The notes beneath the pieces were generated by a model. The model saw only the letters and a list, made by a program, of their open reading frames with translations. It was not told the origin of the DNA and ran no database searches. The position numbers and the translations under genes were made by a program. From the NCBI RefSeq assembly GCF_003966125.1, contig NZ_RXMA01000007.1, forward strand, positions 1 to 64,000: a stretch of DNA of 64,000 nucleotides, given 5' to 3'. The stretch comes from Azospirillum griseum (GTDB taxonomy: Bacteria; Pseudomonadota; Alphaproteobacteria; Azospirillales; Azospirillaceae). Below are positions 7,606-15,573 of the stretch, in pieces (position 1 is the stretch's first letter; the number at the start of each line of letters is the position of its first letter).

Positions 7606-8575
7606 TGGCGTTTCTCCGGGTCCAGGGCAGGAGGCGCAGGGCGGCGCGCGTGCGTGGGATCACGCCGATCAGGCCGCCATGCAGGAACAGAACCGACAGA
7701 ACCAGCAGCGGCCCGAACACCAGCCGCCAATAGACCAGCAGGTGCGACAGCCATTCCTCCAGCAGCACGATGGCCAGCGCGCCCAGGATCGCCCCGCTCA
7801 ACGAACCGACCCCGCCCAGGATGACCATGAACATCAGCTCGCCCGACCGGGTCCAGGACAGCAGCGCGGGGGAGACGAACTCCGACGCGTTGGCCAGCAA
7901 GGCCCCGGCCAGACCGCTGACCGCCCCCGCCAGCGTGTAGGCGACCAGCCGGTAGGGGTAGGGCTGGAACCCCACCGCCAGAACCCGTTGCGGGTTCTCC
8001 TTGGCCGCGCGCAGCACCCGGCCGAAACGGCTGGCCAGCAGCCGCGAACAGCCCAGCCACACCAGCGCCAGCAGGGCCAGGCACAGGAAATGGAAGGTCA
8101 GGCGGTTGTCGAGAATCCGCGCTCCCAGCCATTCGGTGCGGGCGTAGAGCGTGTATCCGTCGTCACCCCCCAGGCTGGAGAAGGAGGACGCGGTGAAAAA
8201 GGCCATCTGGCCAAAGGCCAAGGTGATCATGATGAAATGCACGCCGCTGGTGCGCAGCGACACCGCCCCGGTGACGAGGGCGAAAAGGGCCGCCGCCGCG
8301 ATGGCCGCCGGGAAGACGATCACCCCCTCGCTGACGCCCGCCGCGTCGAAGGCGACGACGGTGTAGGCCCCCACCCCCATCATCGCGGCGTGGCCCAGAC
8401 TGACCAGCCCGGCCCCGCCGATCAACAGCGACAGGCTGACCGCCGCCATCCCCAGGATCATCGCGCGGGCCAGCAGGCTGAGGGCGAAGCCGTCGCCAAA
8501 ACCCAGGAAGGGGGCCGCCGCCAGCGCCAGCAGCGCGGCCAGCGGCAGGCTGTGCGTGCGAAGTTGGCCGATCAT
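7598..8575 (-). CDS. livM: Branched-chain amino acid-type ABC transporter permease LivM
   Basis: An inner-membrane permease of 325 residues with eight or more hydrophobic segments. Typical LivM stretches are GGAGLVSLGHAAMMGVGAY near residue 60 and the EAA-like ILGGVGSLSGAILGALA near residue 265. I set the start at the ATG at 8575, which overlaps the livH stop as ATGA. The same frame stays open further upstream only because it runs through livH in another frame, and those codons give no permease-like sequence. It pairs with LivH to form the translocation path. Confidence 0.93.
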   Translation of the reverse strand: MIGQLRTHSLPLAALLALAAAPFLGFGDGFALSLLARAMILGMAAVSLSLLIGGAGLVSLGHAAMMGVGAYTVVAFDAAGVSEGVIVFPAAIAAAALFALVTGAVSLRTSGVHFIMITLAFGQMAFFTASSFSSLGGDDGYTLYARTEWLGARILDNRLTFHFLCLALLALVWLGCSRLLASRFGRVLRAAKENPQRVLAVGFQPYPYRLVAYTLAGAVSGLAGALLANASEFVSPALLSWTRSGELMFMVILGGVGSLSGAILGALAIVLLEEWLSHLLVYWRLVFGPLLVLSVLFLHGGLIGVIPRTRAALRLLPWTRRNANA

Positions 8576-9501
8576 GCGCGCGCCCCCGGAAACAGCCCCG
8601 CCGGGCGGAAGAAGAGAATGCCCGCCATCGCGATGTAGACGAGCATGGAGGCCAGCGCCGCCCCGGTCTGCCGCGCGGCGGACGGATCCAGCACCAGCCG
8701 CAGCGCGTCCGGCAGCATGGCCCGCCCGATGGTGTCGAGCAGCCCGACCAGCAGCGCGGCGATGAAGGCCCCCCGGATCGACCCGACGCCGCCGATCACG
8801 ATGACGACGAAGCACAGGATCAACACGGTGTCGCCCATGCCCGGAGCCACCGGAAAGATCGGGCTGGCCAGCGCTCCGGCGAATCCCGCCAGCATCGCGC
8901 CAAAGGCAAAGACGACGGTGAACAGGCGGCGGATGTCCACCCCCAGCGCGGCCACCATCGCCGGGTGGGTTGCCCCCGCCCGCACCAGCATCCCCGCCCG
9001 CGTCCGTTCCACCAGAAACCACAGCAGCAGCGGAACCACCACGCCGACGCCGATGATGATGAGCCGGTAGGTGGGGTAGAGCAGACCGCCGACGATCTCC
9101 ACCCCGCCCAGCGGCCCGCCGGTCAGGGCTGTCGGCTCCAGCACGGTTTGCGGGGCGCTGCCCCACAACGCGCGCGTCGCCTCCTCCACCGTCAGGATGA
9201 CGCCGAAGGTGGCGAGCACCTGACTGAGATGGTCGCGGCGGTAGAGATGCCGGAACACCAGCCATTCCAGCGCCAGACCGACCAGCAGCGCCACCGGCAA
9301 CGCCAGCAGCGCGCCCAGCCAGAAACTGCCGGTCCACACCCCCAGCGTGGCGGCAACATAGGCCCCCAGCATGTATTGGACCCCATGGGCCAGATTGATG
9401 AGGTCCATGACGCCGAACACCAGACTGAGTCCGGCGGCCACCAGAAACAACAACACCCCGAATTGCAGGCCGTTCAGCGCCTGCACGAGCAGCATCGACA
9501 T
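8572..9501 (-). CDS. livH: Branched-chain amino acid-type ABC transporter permease LivH
   Basis: The second permease, 309 residues with about eight membrane helices. It has the LivH hallmarks FGVMDLINLAHG near the N-terminus and VIVIGGVGSIRGAFIAALLVG near residue 235. It follows the binding-protein gene by about 30 bases and is coupled to livM by a four-base overlap. Gene order is binding protein, H, M, G, F, the standard arrangement. It lies inside an aromatic-degradation cluster with no amino acid metabolism gene nearby. Confidence 0.93.
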   Translation of the reverse strand: MSMLLVQALNGLQFGVLLFLVAAGLSLVFGVMDLINLAHGVQYMLGAYVAATLGVWTGSFWLGALLALPVALLVGLALEWLVFRHLYRRDHLSQVLATFGVILTVEEATRALWGSAPQTVLEPTALTGGPLGGVEIVGGLLYPTYRLIIIGVGVVVPLLLWFLVERTRAGMLVRAGATHPAMVAALGVDIRRLFTVVFAFGAMLAGFAGALASPIFPVAPGMGDTVLILCFVVIVIGGVGSIRGAFIAALLVGLLDTIGRAMLPDALRLVLDPSAARQTGAALASMLVYIAMAGILFFRPAGLFPGARA

Positions 9502-9532
9502 GGCAAAGCCCCCTTGTCCGTCGGTCGGCGCG

Positions 9533-10735
9533 TCACCCCATCCGGCAGGCGGCGGCGTAGCTGTCGGTGTCGGCGGTCAGCACCTTGCGCACGGTTTCGG
9601 TCTGGAACTTGCCGTCGGGCCGCTTGGCGACCTTGCACAGCCAGAAATCCTGAATCGGGAAGTGGTTGGTCCCCAGCCGCAGCGCCCCGCGCACCGATGG
9701 GAATTCCCCGCTTTCCAGTGCGGCGCGCAGGGCGGGCTTGTTGGCGACGTCGCCCTTGGTCTTGCGGATCGCCGCGTCCAGCATGTGGGCGGCGTCATAG
9801 GCGTGGGCGGCGAAGTTCGACGGGACATAGCCATAGGCGGCCTCGAACTCCTGCACGAAACGGCGGCTGTGCGGGTTGTCCACATTAGGCGCCCAGGTGG
9901 CGGCGGTGAAGAAATCCAGCGCGGCGTCGCCCTGCGCGGGCAGGGTCGATTCATCGACGGTGAAGGTGGACAGGAAGGGAATGCCCGCCAACCCGGCCTG
10001 GCGGTACTGCCGCACCAGATTGACGCCCAGCGCGCCGGGCATGAAGGTGAAGATGGCGTCGGGCTTGGCGGCGGCGATCTTGGTGATCTCGGTCGAAAAA
10101 TCGAGCTGGCTCAGCGGAACATAGATTTCGTCCACCACCTCGCCCTTGTAGCGGCTGCGGAACCCGGCCACCGCGTCCTTGCCCGCCTGATAGTTCGGAA
10201 CCAGCACGAAGACCCGCTTGTACCCGGCGTCCTGGGCGGCCTGCCCCATCGCCGCGTGCGGCTGGTCGTTCTGATAGGCGCTGCTGAACAGGAAGGGGTT
10301 GCAGCCCTTGCCCGCCACGGTGGACGGCCCGGCGTTGGCGGTGATGAGGAAGGTGTTGCTTTCCGTCACCGGCCGGACGATGGCCTGCAACATGTTGCTG
10401 AAGACAACGCCGACCACCGCGTCCACCTTGTCGCGCTCCAGCGCCGCGCGCACTTTCGACACGGCGACGTCGGGTTTCAGCTCGTCGTCGATCACCAGCG
10501 TTTCCACCGCGCGGCCGCCCAACTGGTTGCCCAGCCGCGTCACCCCGGCGAGCCAGCCGTCGCGCAGATGGGTGCCGAGCGCGGCCCCCGGACCCGACAG
10601 CGTGGCGACGAAGGCGATCTTCACCGCCGGGCTTTGCGCGCGCAGGATCGACGGGGTGAAACCAAAACCTCCGGCGGCCACGGTGGCGGCGGTCGTGGTG
10701 AGAAAGCGGCGGCGGTTGATCGGGTGATCGTTCAT
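9533..10735 (-). CDS. Periplasmic binding protein of the Liv-type importer, Tat-exported
   Basis: This is the substrate-binding subunit (Peripla_BP_6 family, two-lobed), 400 residues. The N-terminus INRRRFLTTTAATVAAGGF is a twin-arginine export signal, so the protein probably folds before export. The mature part begins near AQSPAVKIAFVATLSGPGAALG, the usual first strand and ligand loop. I chose the ATG at 10735 (AGGGA upstream, signal starts at once); the more distal start adds 12 non-signal residues. Members of this family in catabolic clusters bind aromatic acids, and anthranilate, benzoate or a related acid is the inferred ligand. It lies about 130 bases after andAa on the same strand, so it may share the and transcript. 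Confidence 0.88.
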   Translation of the reverse strand: MNDHPINRRRFLTTTAATVAAGGFGFTPSILRAQSPAVKIAFVATLSGPGAALGTHLRDGWLAGVTRLGNQLGGRAVETLVIDDELKPDVAVSKVRAALERDKVDAVVGVVFSNMLQAIVRPVTESNTFLITANAGPSTVAGKGCNPFLFSSAYQNDQPHAAMGQAAQDAGYKRVFVLVPNYQAGKDAVAGFRSRYKGEVVDEIYVPLSQLDFSTEITKIAAAKPDAIFTFMPGALGVNLVRQYRQAGLAGIPFLSTFTVDESTLPAQGDAALDFFTAATWAPNVDNPHSRRFVQEFEAAYGYVPSNFAAHAYDAAHMLDAAIRKTKGDVANKPALRAALESGEFPSVRGALRLGTNHFPIQDFWLCKVAKRPDGKFQTETVRKVLTADTDSYAAACRMG

Positions 10736-10864
10736 CGTGATTGTCCCTGTGTTCGGATGTGTTTGGGGCACACGCCCCCCGCCCGGCTTTGGCGTCCGTG
10801 TCTCTGGCGGCGCACCGGTTGTGTGGGGAGCGTTTCGGTGGGGCCGGCGCGTGGCCGGAAACGG

Positions 10865-12151
10865 TCAGCGCGTTGGTTGGCGGTCGGGGTTCGGGCGGCT
10901 GGGCAGGCGTTGCACCGGGATGGTGGTGTCGGCCCAGGCGTCGGGGTCCGGCGCGTGGCCGTCCTCCAGCATCTTGCGCAGCACCCGCAGGTCGCGGGCG
11001 GCGTTGACGGCCACCGCCCCCACCGCGCGCCCGGCAGCGTCCAGCATCAGCCAACAGCCGCTTCCGGTTTCCGGTGCGCCACGGGGCAGGGCGTTGGTCC
11101 CCTGACCGGGCAGCCCCAGCATCTGGATGTTGAGCCCGTACTGGTCGGACCAGAACCACGGAACCTCGGCGTACCGCGCCGTTCCGCCCAGGGCCGCCTT
11201 GGCGGCGACGATGGCCTGATTTTGGGCGTTGGCCCAGGATTCCAGGCGCAGGGTGGCCCCGGCAAAGCCGTTGGGATGGCGGGCGACGTCCCCGGCGGCG
11301 AACACGCGCGGGTCGGAGGTGCGGCCCTGCGCGTCCACGACGATGCCGTCGTCGAGTTCCAGCCCCATGGCGGCGGCCAAGCCGACCTCCGGCTCGATGC
11401 CGATGCCGACCAGGGCAAGGTCGCCCGCCACCGTCTCGCCGTTCGCCAGGGTCGCGGTGACGCCGGTCGCCGTGGCGGCCAGGGCGGACACCCCGACGCC
11501 CGTCACCACCCGCACCCCGTGGGAGTCGTGCAGTGCCCGCAGCCAGTCGGACACCACCGGCGGCATGGTGCGGGCGCACAGGCGCGGGGCGGCCTCCACC
11601 ACCGTCACCGCCAGCCCCAGTTTGCGGGCGGTGGCGGCCACCTCCAGCCCGATCCAGCCGCCGCCCAGCACCAACAGCCGCTCGGCCCCGCCCAGCGCCG
11701 CCCGCAACCGTTCGGAATCGGCCAGGGTGCGCAGGGTGTGGATGCGCTCCGACGGCGTGGACTCCAGGCCGGGGATGCGCCGCACCCGCCCGCCGGTGGC
11801 GAGATACAGCGTGTCATAGGTCACGGTCCGCCCGTCGGCGGTGGTGACGAGGCGGCGCTCCCGGTCCACCGACACCACCGGATGGCCCAGCCAGCATTCG
11901 ATCCCGGCGCTGGCGGCCAGATCGGCCCCCAACAGGGTGATGGCCTCGACGCTGCCGGTTCCTTGCAGAAACTCCTTGGACAAGGCGGGGCGTTCGTAGG
12001 GCCAGCGCGGTTCGTCACCGATCAGCACCAGCCGCCCGGCAAAGCCCTCCGTCCGCAGGGTGCGGGCGATCCAGGCGGCGGCCTGCCCGCCACCGATCAC
12101 GACATGGGTGGAGGTTGGGGAGTGGGTGGAGGCTGGGAGTTCACTGTCCAT
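10865..12151 (-). CDS. andAa: Anthranilate 1,2-dioxygenase ferredoxin reductase component
   Basis: This flavoprotein passes electrons from NADH to the Rieske ferredoxin encoded just upstream. In 428 residues it shows the FAD dinucleotide motif VVIGGGQAAAWIA (about 17-29), the KEFLQG loop, a second NAD-binding Rossmann motif LVLGGGWIGLEVAATA (about 155-170) and the FAD-contacting ATGDVA-like segment VFAAGDVARHP. This is the oxygenase-coupled reductase class (BphA4, rhodocoxin reductase, AndAa), not the BenC/AntC type that fuses a plant-type ferredoxin. The gene is last of four in the order large, small, ferredoxin, reductase, matching andAcAdAbAa of Burkholderia. Confidence 0.9.
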   Translation of the reverse strand: MDSELPASTHSPTSTHVVIGGGQAAAWIARTLRTEGFAGRLVLIGDEPRWPYERPALSKEFLQGTGSVEAITLLGADLAASAGIECWLGHPVVSVDRERRLVTTADGRTVTYDTLYLATGGRVRRIPGLESTPSERIHTLRTLADSERLRAALGGAERLLVLGGGWIGLEVAATARKLGLAVTVVEAAPRLCARTMPPVVSDWLRALHDSHGVRVVTGVGVSALAATATGVTATLANGETVAGDLALVGIGIEPEVGLAAAMGLELDDGIVVDAQGRTSDPRVFAAGDVARHPNGFAGATLRLESWANAQNQAIVAAKAALGGTARYAEVPWFWSDQYGLNIQMLGLPGQGTNALPRGAPETGSGCWLMLDAAGRAVGAVAVNAARDLRVLRKMLEDGHAPDPDAWADTTIPVQRLPSRPNPDRQPTR

Positions 12152-12159
12152 GATCGGCC

Positions 12160-12474
12160 TCAGCCCCCCAGCGCGACTTCAACGCGGTCGCCGACCACCC
12201 GCACGGGGTAGCTGCGCACCGCTTCGGTGATGGGGGCGGAGCGGGGCGCGCCGTTGCGGATGTCGATCAGGCCCTGGTGCAGCGGGCATTCGACGCAGCC
12301 GTTTTCGACGAAACCGTCGGACAGCCGGGCCGCCCCGTGGGAACAGAGATCGTGCAGGGCGAAAAATGCGCCCTCCTGCCGGAACAGGGCGACCGGCACA
12401 CCGGCGATGCAAAGCGCCATCACCTCGTCATCGCCCAGGGCGTCGGTGGCGGCGGCGTCGTGCCATTCGGCCAT
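12160..12474 (-). CDS. andAb: Anthranilate 1,2-dioxygenase Rieske ferredoxin
   Basis: A small [2Fe-2S] electron carrier of 104 residues. The Rieske ligands are plain: C44-S-H46 and C63-P-L-H66, spaced as in oxygenase ferredoxins. It hands electrons from the reductase to the terminal oxygenase. The start at 12474 is preceded by AAGGAG; the ATG at 12498 would add eight residues and lacks one. Together with the separate reductase it shows that this is a three-component dioxygenase, unlike the two-component AntABC of Pseudomonas and Acinetobacter. Confidence 0.92.
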   Translation of the reverse strand: MAEWHDAAATDALGDDEVMALCIAGVPVALFRQEGAFFALHDLCSHGAARLSDGFVENGCVECPLHQGLIDIRNGAPRSAPITEAVRSYPVRVVGDRVEVALGG

Positions 12475-12540
12475 GGTTGGGGACTCCTTGTGGGTCACGG
12501 ATCGGGGTGGGTCACGGATCGGGCGGTCGATCCGGTGCGC

Positions 12541-13023
12541 TCAGATCGGGTAGGCCAGCAGGGTTTGCACCCGGCTGGTGTCGTAGACGCAGCGCTTGGA
12601 TTTGAAGCGCAGCCCGTCCGGCGTGCGGACGACGTGGTCGAGGTAGCGCCCGGCCTGGAACACTGTGGATTCCCCCGCCGCCGAGGTGTTGATGACCACA
12701 TAGCTGGTCTGGCAGCGGTAGCCGTCGGCCCCGTCGCCGGTCCATTCCAGGCCCGACAGGCAATGGCGGTAGACCGGCTGTTCGAAGATGTTGGCGTTGC
12801 GCAGGGCGACCACCCGGTCGCGCAGCATGCGGGCGTTGTCGCAATGCATGATCGGGGCGGGCAGGCCCAGATCCTCGTTCTCCTTCGAGATGATCTGATA
12901 CAGACAATCCTCGGTGAACAGGGTCGGCCATTCCTCCATCCGGTCGTTGTCGATGATGGAGACGTAGCGGTCCTGGAGCGCGCTCAATTCCAGGCGGGTC
13001 ATCAGGTCGTTCATGCCGGTCAC
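12541..13023 (-). CDS. andAd: Anthranilate 1,2-dioxygenase small (beta) subunit
   Basis: Beta subunit of the ring-hydroxylating terminal oxygenase, 160 residues with the NTF2-like fold of the family. It has no metal site; its role is structural and partly in substrate fit. Recognisable parts are RYVSIIDNDRMEEWPTLFTE near the start and the YRCQTSYVVINTS strand in the second half. The start at 13023 overlaps the large-subunit stop as ATGA; an ATG three codons on is possible. Members of the AndAd/AntB group share the central IMHCDNARMLRDRVVALRNA region, used here for the substrate call together with the operon. Confidence 0.88.
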   Translation of the reverse strand: MTGMNDLMTRLELSALQDRYVSIIDNDRMEEWPTLFTEDCLYQIISKENEDLGLPAPIMHCDNARMLRDRVVALRNANIFEQPVYRHCLSGLEWTGDGADGYRCQTSYVVINTSAAGESTVFQAGRYLDHVVRTPDGLRFKSKRCVYDTSRVQTLLAYPI

Positions 13024-14294
13024 TCCGCCGCGACGCTGGGCGTGTCAAAGCCCATCAAATGTTGGTAGCCGACCCAGAAACGCCGGATCAGGTTTTCGGT
13101 GATGAGGGTGTTCTGTTCCTCCGGGGCGGAGCGGGCCATTTCAATGACGGAGGTCTTGTGACCGTCGCGCACCGTGCCGCGCTGGACCAGTTCGGTCGCC
13201 TCGGTGTCTTCCATCGAGATGTAACCGGCCGGGCCGACGAGATTGGCCTGCTTGATCCGCAGCGCCCGCATCTCCGGCGTGTCGTCCTCATAGCCGAAGA
13301 AGTGGAAGACCAGCTCGAAATGGTCCGGTCCCTTGGGCAGCAATTGGCGGGCGACGAGCGTGTTGTGGATCTGCTGGATGACCAGTTGCGGGAAGATCGG
13401 CTGGATGTGGTTGGTGGTGATCTCCTCAAACTCCGGCTCCAGCGCCAGCAGCGAGTCATCCTCCAGATGGAAACCCTCGTCGTAGGAGCGGATTTTCTGC
13501 GCCTTGTAATCGGCGGAGTTCACATCCTCCTCGCTTTTCGACACATAGATGATGCTGTGCAGCCCGTGGGTGGCGTCGGGGATGCAGCGCGCCTTCATGC
13601 CGACGCGGAAGATGTTGAAGGTGGTGTGGAACAGGTGCAGCAGGCTGGCGTGGTAGGGGTCCTTGACGTTTTCGAAATACAGCTTCCAATTGCTGTCCGA
13701 ATATTGCCGGGTGCAGCCCAGATAGACGACCGGCTTTGAGAAGATGCGGTCGATGAAGGGGCGCATTTCCGCGCCGATGTAGTCGGCCAGCGGGCCGACG
13801 CTGTCGCTGAAGGTGGCGAAGACCAGACCGCGATAGCTCTCCACCCGCAACTGATGCAGGTTGTGCTTGGTCGGGTCGAAATCCTTCGGCATGCCGGTGG
13901 CCCCCTTCTGGCCGCGCCGAAACGGAACGCCCTGAAGATTGCCCGCCGCGTTGAAGCTCCACTGGTGATAGACGCAGCTGTGCGACAGCGCGTTGCCGCG
14001 CGCCTTGCGGCAGACCATCGCCCCACGGTGGGAGCAGCGGTTGACCCAGGCGGCCAGCCCGCCATCCTCGGTGCGGGTCATCACGACCGGCGTGTCACCG
14101 ACGAAGGTGCTCTTGTAATCGCCCACCTTGGGGATTTCCGCCTCAAGACCCAGAAAGTTCCAGGTCGGGCCGCGATAGATGCGCTCCTGCTCCAGCGCGT
14201 AAATCTCTTCGGAACTGAACACCGTGTAGGGAACACGGGACCCATCGGGATTGGGGAACACGGCCAGACGGCCTTCGGCGCATTGCTCAGTCAT
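13020..14294 (-). CDS. andAc: Anthranilate 1,2-dioxygenase large (alpha) subunit
   Basis: Catalytic subunit of the terminal oxygenase. It dihydroxylates, deaminates and decarboxylates anthranilate to catechol. The 424 residues carry a Rieske domain with C87-S-H89 and C107-V-Y-H110, then the catalytic domain with the bridging D212 and iron ligands H215 and H220 in KDPYHASLLH. Sequence features (such as GLHSIIYVSKSEED and the HTGFD-less C-terminus ending HLMGFDTPSVAAE) fit the AndAc/salicylate-hydroxylase-like branch better than BenA. The start at 14294 has GAGGA nine bases upstream. Salicylate 5-hydroxylase or a related aminobenzoate enzyme is the main alternative. Association with catBCA and an AraC gene supports anthranilate. 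Confidence 0.87.
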   Translation of the reverse strand: MTEQCAEGRLAVFPNPDGSRVPYTVFSSEEIYALEQERIYRGPTWNFLGLEAEIPKVGDYKSTFVGDTPVVMTRTEDGGLAAWVNRCSHRGAMVCRKARGNALSHSCVYHQWSFNAAGNLQGVPFRRGQKGATGMPKDFDPTKHNLHQLRVESYRGLVFATFSDSVGPLADYIGAEMRPFIDRIFSKPVVYLGCTRQYSDSNWKLYFENVKDPYHASLLHLFHTTFNIFRVGMKARCIPDATHGLHSIIYVSKSEEDVNSADYKAQKIRSYDEGFHLEDDSLLALEPEFEEITTNHIQPIFPQLVIQQIHNTLVARQLLPKGPDHFELVFHFFGYEDDTPEMRALRIKQANLVGPAGYISMEDTEATELVQRGTVRDGHKTSVIEMARSAPEEQNTLITENLIRRFWVGYQHLMGFDTPSVAAE

Positions 14295-14440
14295 CAAGCT
14301 TTTCCTCTGACCCTGGATGGTCACGGGACATCGACCACCCTCCAGACCGGAAAAGCTTGGCAGAGGAGCGGCGGGGCGGACTATCCGCTGCGCGCATCCG
14401 GGTCCCGGCGTTATCCGAAAAACGCAACAATCGCCAAATG

Positions 14441-14455
14441 GAAATCCACAATTTC
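14441..14455. promoter_or_regulatory. Dyad GAAAT-N5-ATTTC upstream of andAc
   Basis: A perfect 5-5-5 inverted repeat about 150 bases upstream of andAc in the AT-rich gap between andAc and the LysR gene. It could be an AraC or LysR site. It does not match the ATAC-N7-GTAT form found at catB. Confidence 0.3.
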
Positions 14456-14558
14456 AATGCAGATATAAGCGTTGCCAAAAGAAAGCGCAGGGGATGAATG
14501 GATTTTGCTCAAGTCGCTGAAATATTGAGCTGCAGTGCAGCAAGGACAATTTTTGATC

Positions 14559-15431
14559 TCACTCCTCGACCATCGCCAACAGCGCGGCGGTTGCCTCGTT
14601 GTCATCGCCAGCGCGCGTGCTGACGATCATCGGCGAGGTGACGCCGGCGTCGGCGATGGGTCGGTAAATCAGATCGGCGCGCGACACCGACGCGGTTTCC
14701 GGGACCAGACACAGCCCGACCCCGCAGGCGACCAGCCCCAGCGCGGTTTGCAATTCCCCCGCCTCCACCACCGCGCTGGGCAGCAGATCGCGGTCGCGGA
14801 ACAGCGCCAGCACCTGATCGGCGTAGCTGGGCCGGGGTTTGCGCGGGTAGACCAGCAGGGTTTCGCCCAGCAGGGCGGCCAGCGGCACCGGCCCGCTGTC
14901 GGTGGCGAGCGGGGACTCGCAGGACACCGCAACCACCAGCGGTTCGTCGCGCAACACCCGCTGGGCGATGCCGGATTCCTGGAAGGACAGCCGCCCGAAA
15001 CCGACGGCGATGCGGTGGTCGCGCAAGGCGGGCAACTGTTCCAGCGTCGTCATTTCGATCAGGCGCACATCCAGATCGGGGCGGGAGGCGCGGAAGCGGC
15101 GCAGCACGCGCGGCAGCGACCCGTAAATGATCGAACCGACGAAGCCGATGGGATAGACGGTGCGGCGCGATCCACCCAGCGCCCGCAGGCTCCAATGAAT
15201 CTCGTCCACCCGGTCCAGCACCTGCACGGCGTGCTCGTACAGCAGGCGTCCGGCCTCGGTCAGCTCCAGCGGGCGGGATCCACGCACCAGCAGTTCGGCC
15301 CCGACCTCCTCCTCCAACTGGCGGATCTGGCGGCTCAGGGGCGGTTGGGCGATGTGCAGCCGCTCCGCCGCGCGGGTGAAGCTGCGCTCCGCCGCCACCA
15401 TCTGGAAATAGCGCAAATGCCGCAGTTCCAT
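14559..15431 (-). CDS. LysR-family regulator, BenM/CatM-like (muconate-responsive)
   Basis: A 290-residue LysR protein: winged helix-turn-helix at 1-60 and a two-lobed effector domain at 90-290. It resembles BenM and CatM of Acinetobacter along its length: MELRHLRYF start, then LHIAQPPLSRQIRQLEEE, GFGRL near residue 142, LLVYPRKPRPSYAD near residue 205 and ALGLVACGVGLCLVP near residue 245. Those regulators respond to cis,cis-muconate and bind ATAC-N7-GTAT, which occurs exactly upstream of catB. It lies upstream of and in line with andAc, 264 bases apart. The start MELRHL is chosen by family pattern; the ribosome site is weak. Effector specificity is inferred. Confidence 0.82.
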   Translation of the reverse strand: MELRHLRYFQMVAAERSFTRAAERLHIAQPPLSRQIRQLEEEVGAELLVRGSRPLELTEAGRLLYEHAVQVLDRVDEIHWSLRALGGSRRTVYPIGFVGSIIYGSLPRVLRRFRASRPDLDVRLIEMTTLEQLPALRDHRIAVGFGRLSFQESGIAQRVLRDEPLVVAVSCESPLATDSGPVPLAALLGETLLVYPRKPRPSYADQVLALFRDRDLLPSAVVEAGELQTALGLVACGVGLCLVPETASVSRADLIYRPIADAGVTSPMIVSTRAGDDNEATAALLAMVEE

Positions 15432-15573
15432 TCGCGCACCCATCGCCGCTTGTCGTTGTCGTGGAGCCACTTTGCCCGCAAAAGCGCGGATTCGCCAAGC
15501 TCCGCGCCTGCGTCGCGGATGCGCTCCATGCGGTGACGGTGACGGGGCACCGCCACCGCATGGAGATCGGGCG

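Noticed and set aside
9371..12211. 946-codon open frame opposite andAa, the binding-protein gene and part of livH
   Set aside because: It spans several well-supported genes on the opposite strand and its composition is typical of antisense frames.
14464..14490. Sigma-54 promoter (TGGCA...TGCA) upstream of andAc
   Set aside because: The GG and GC elements are 14 bases apart instead of the required 10.
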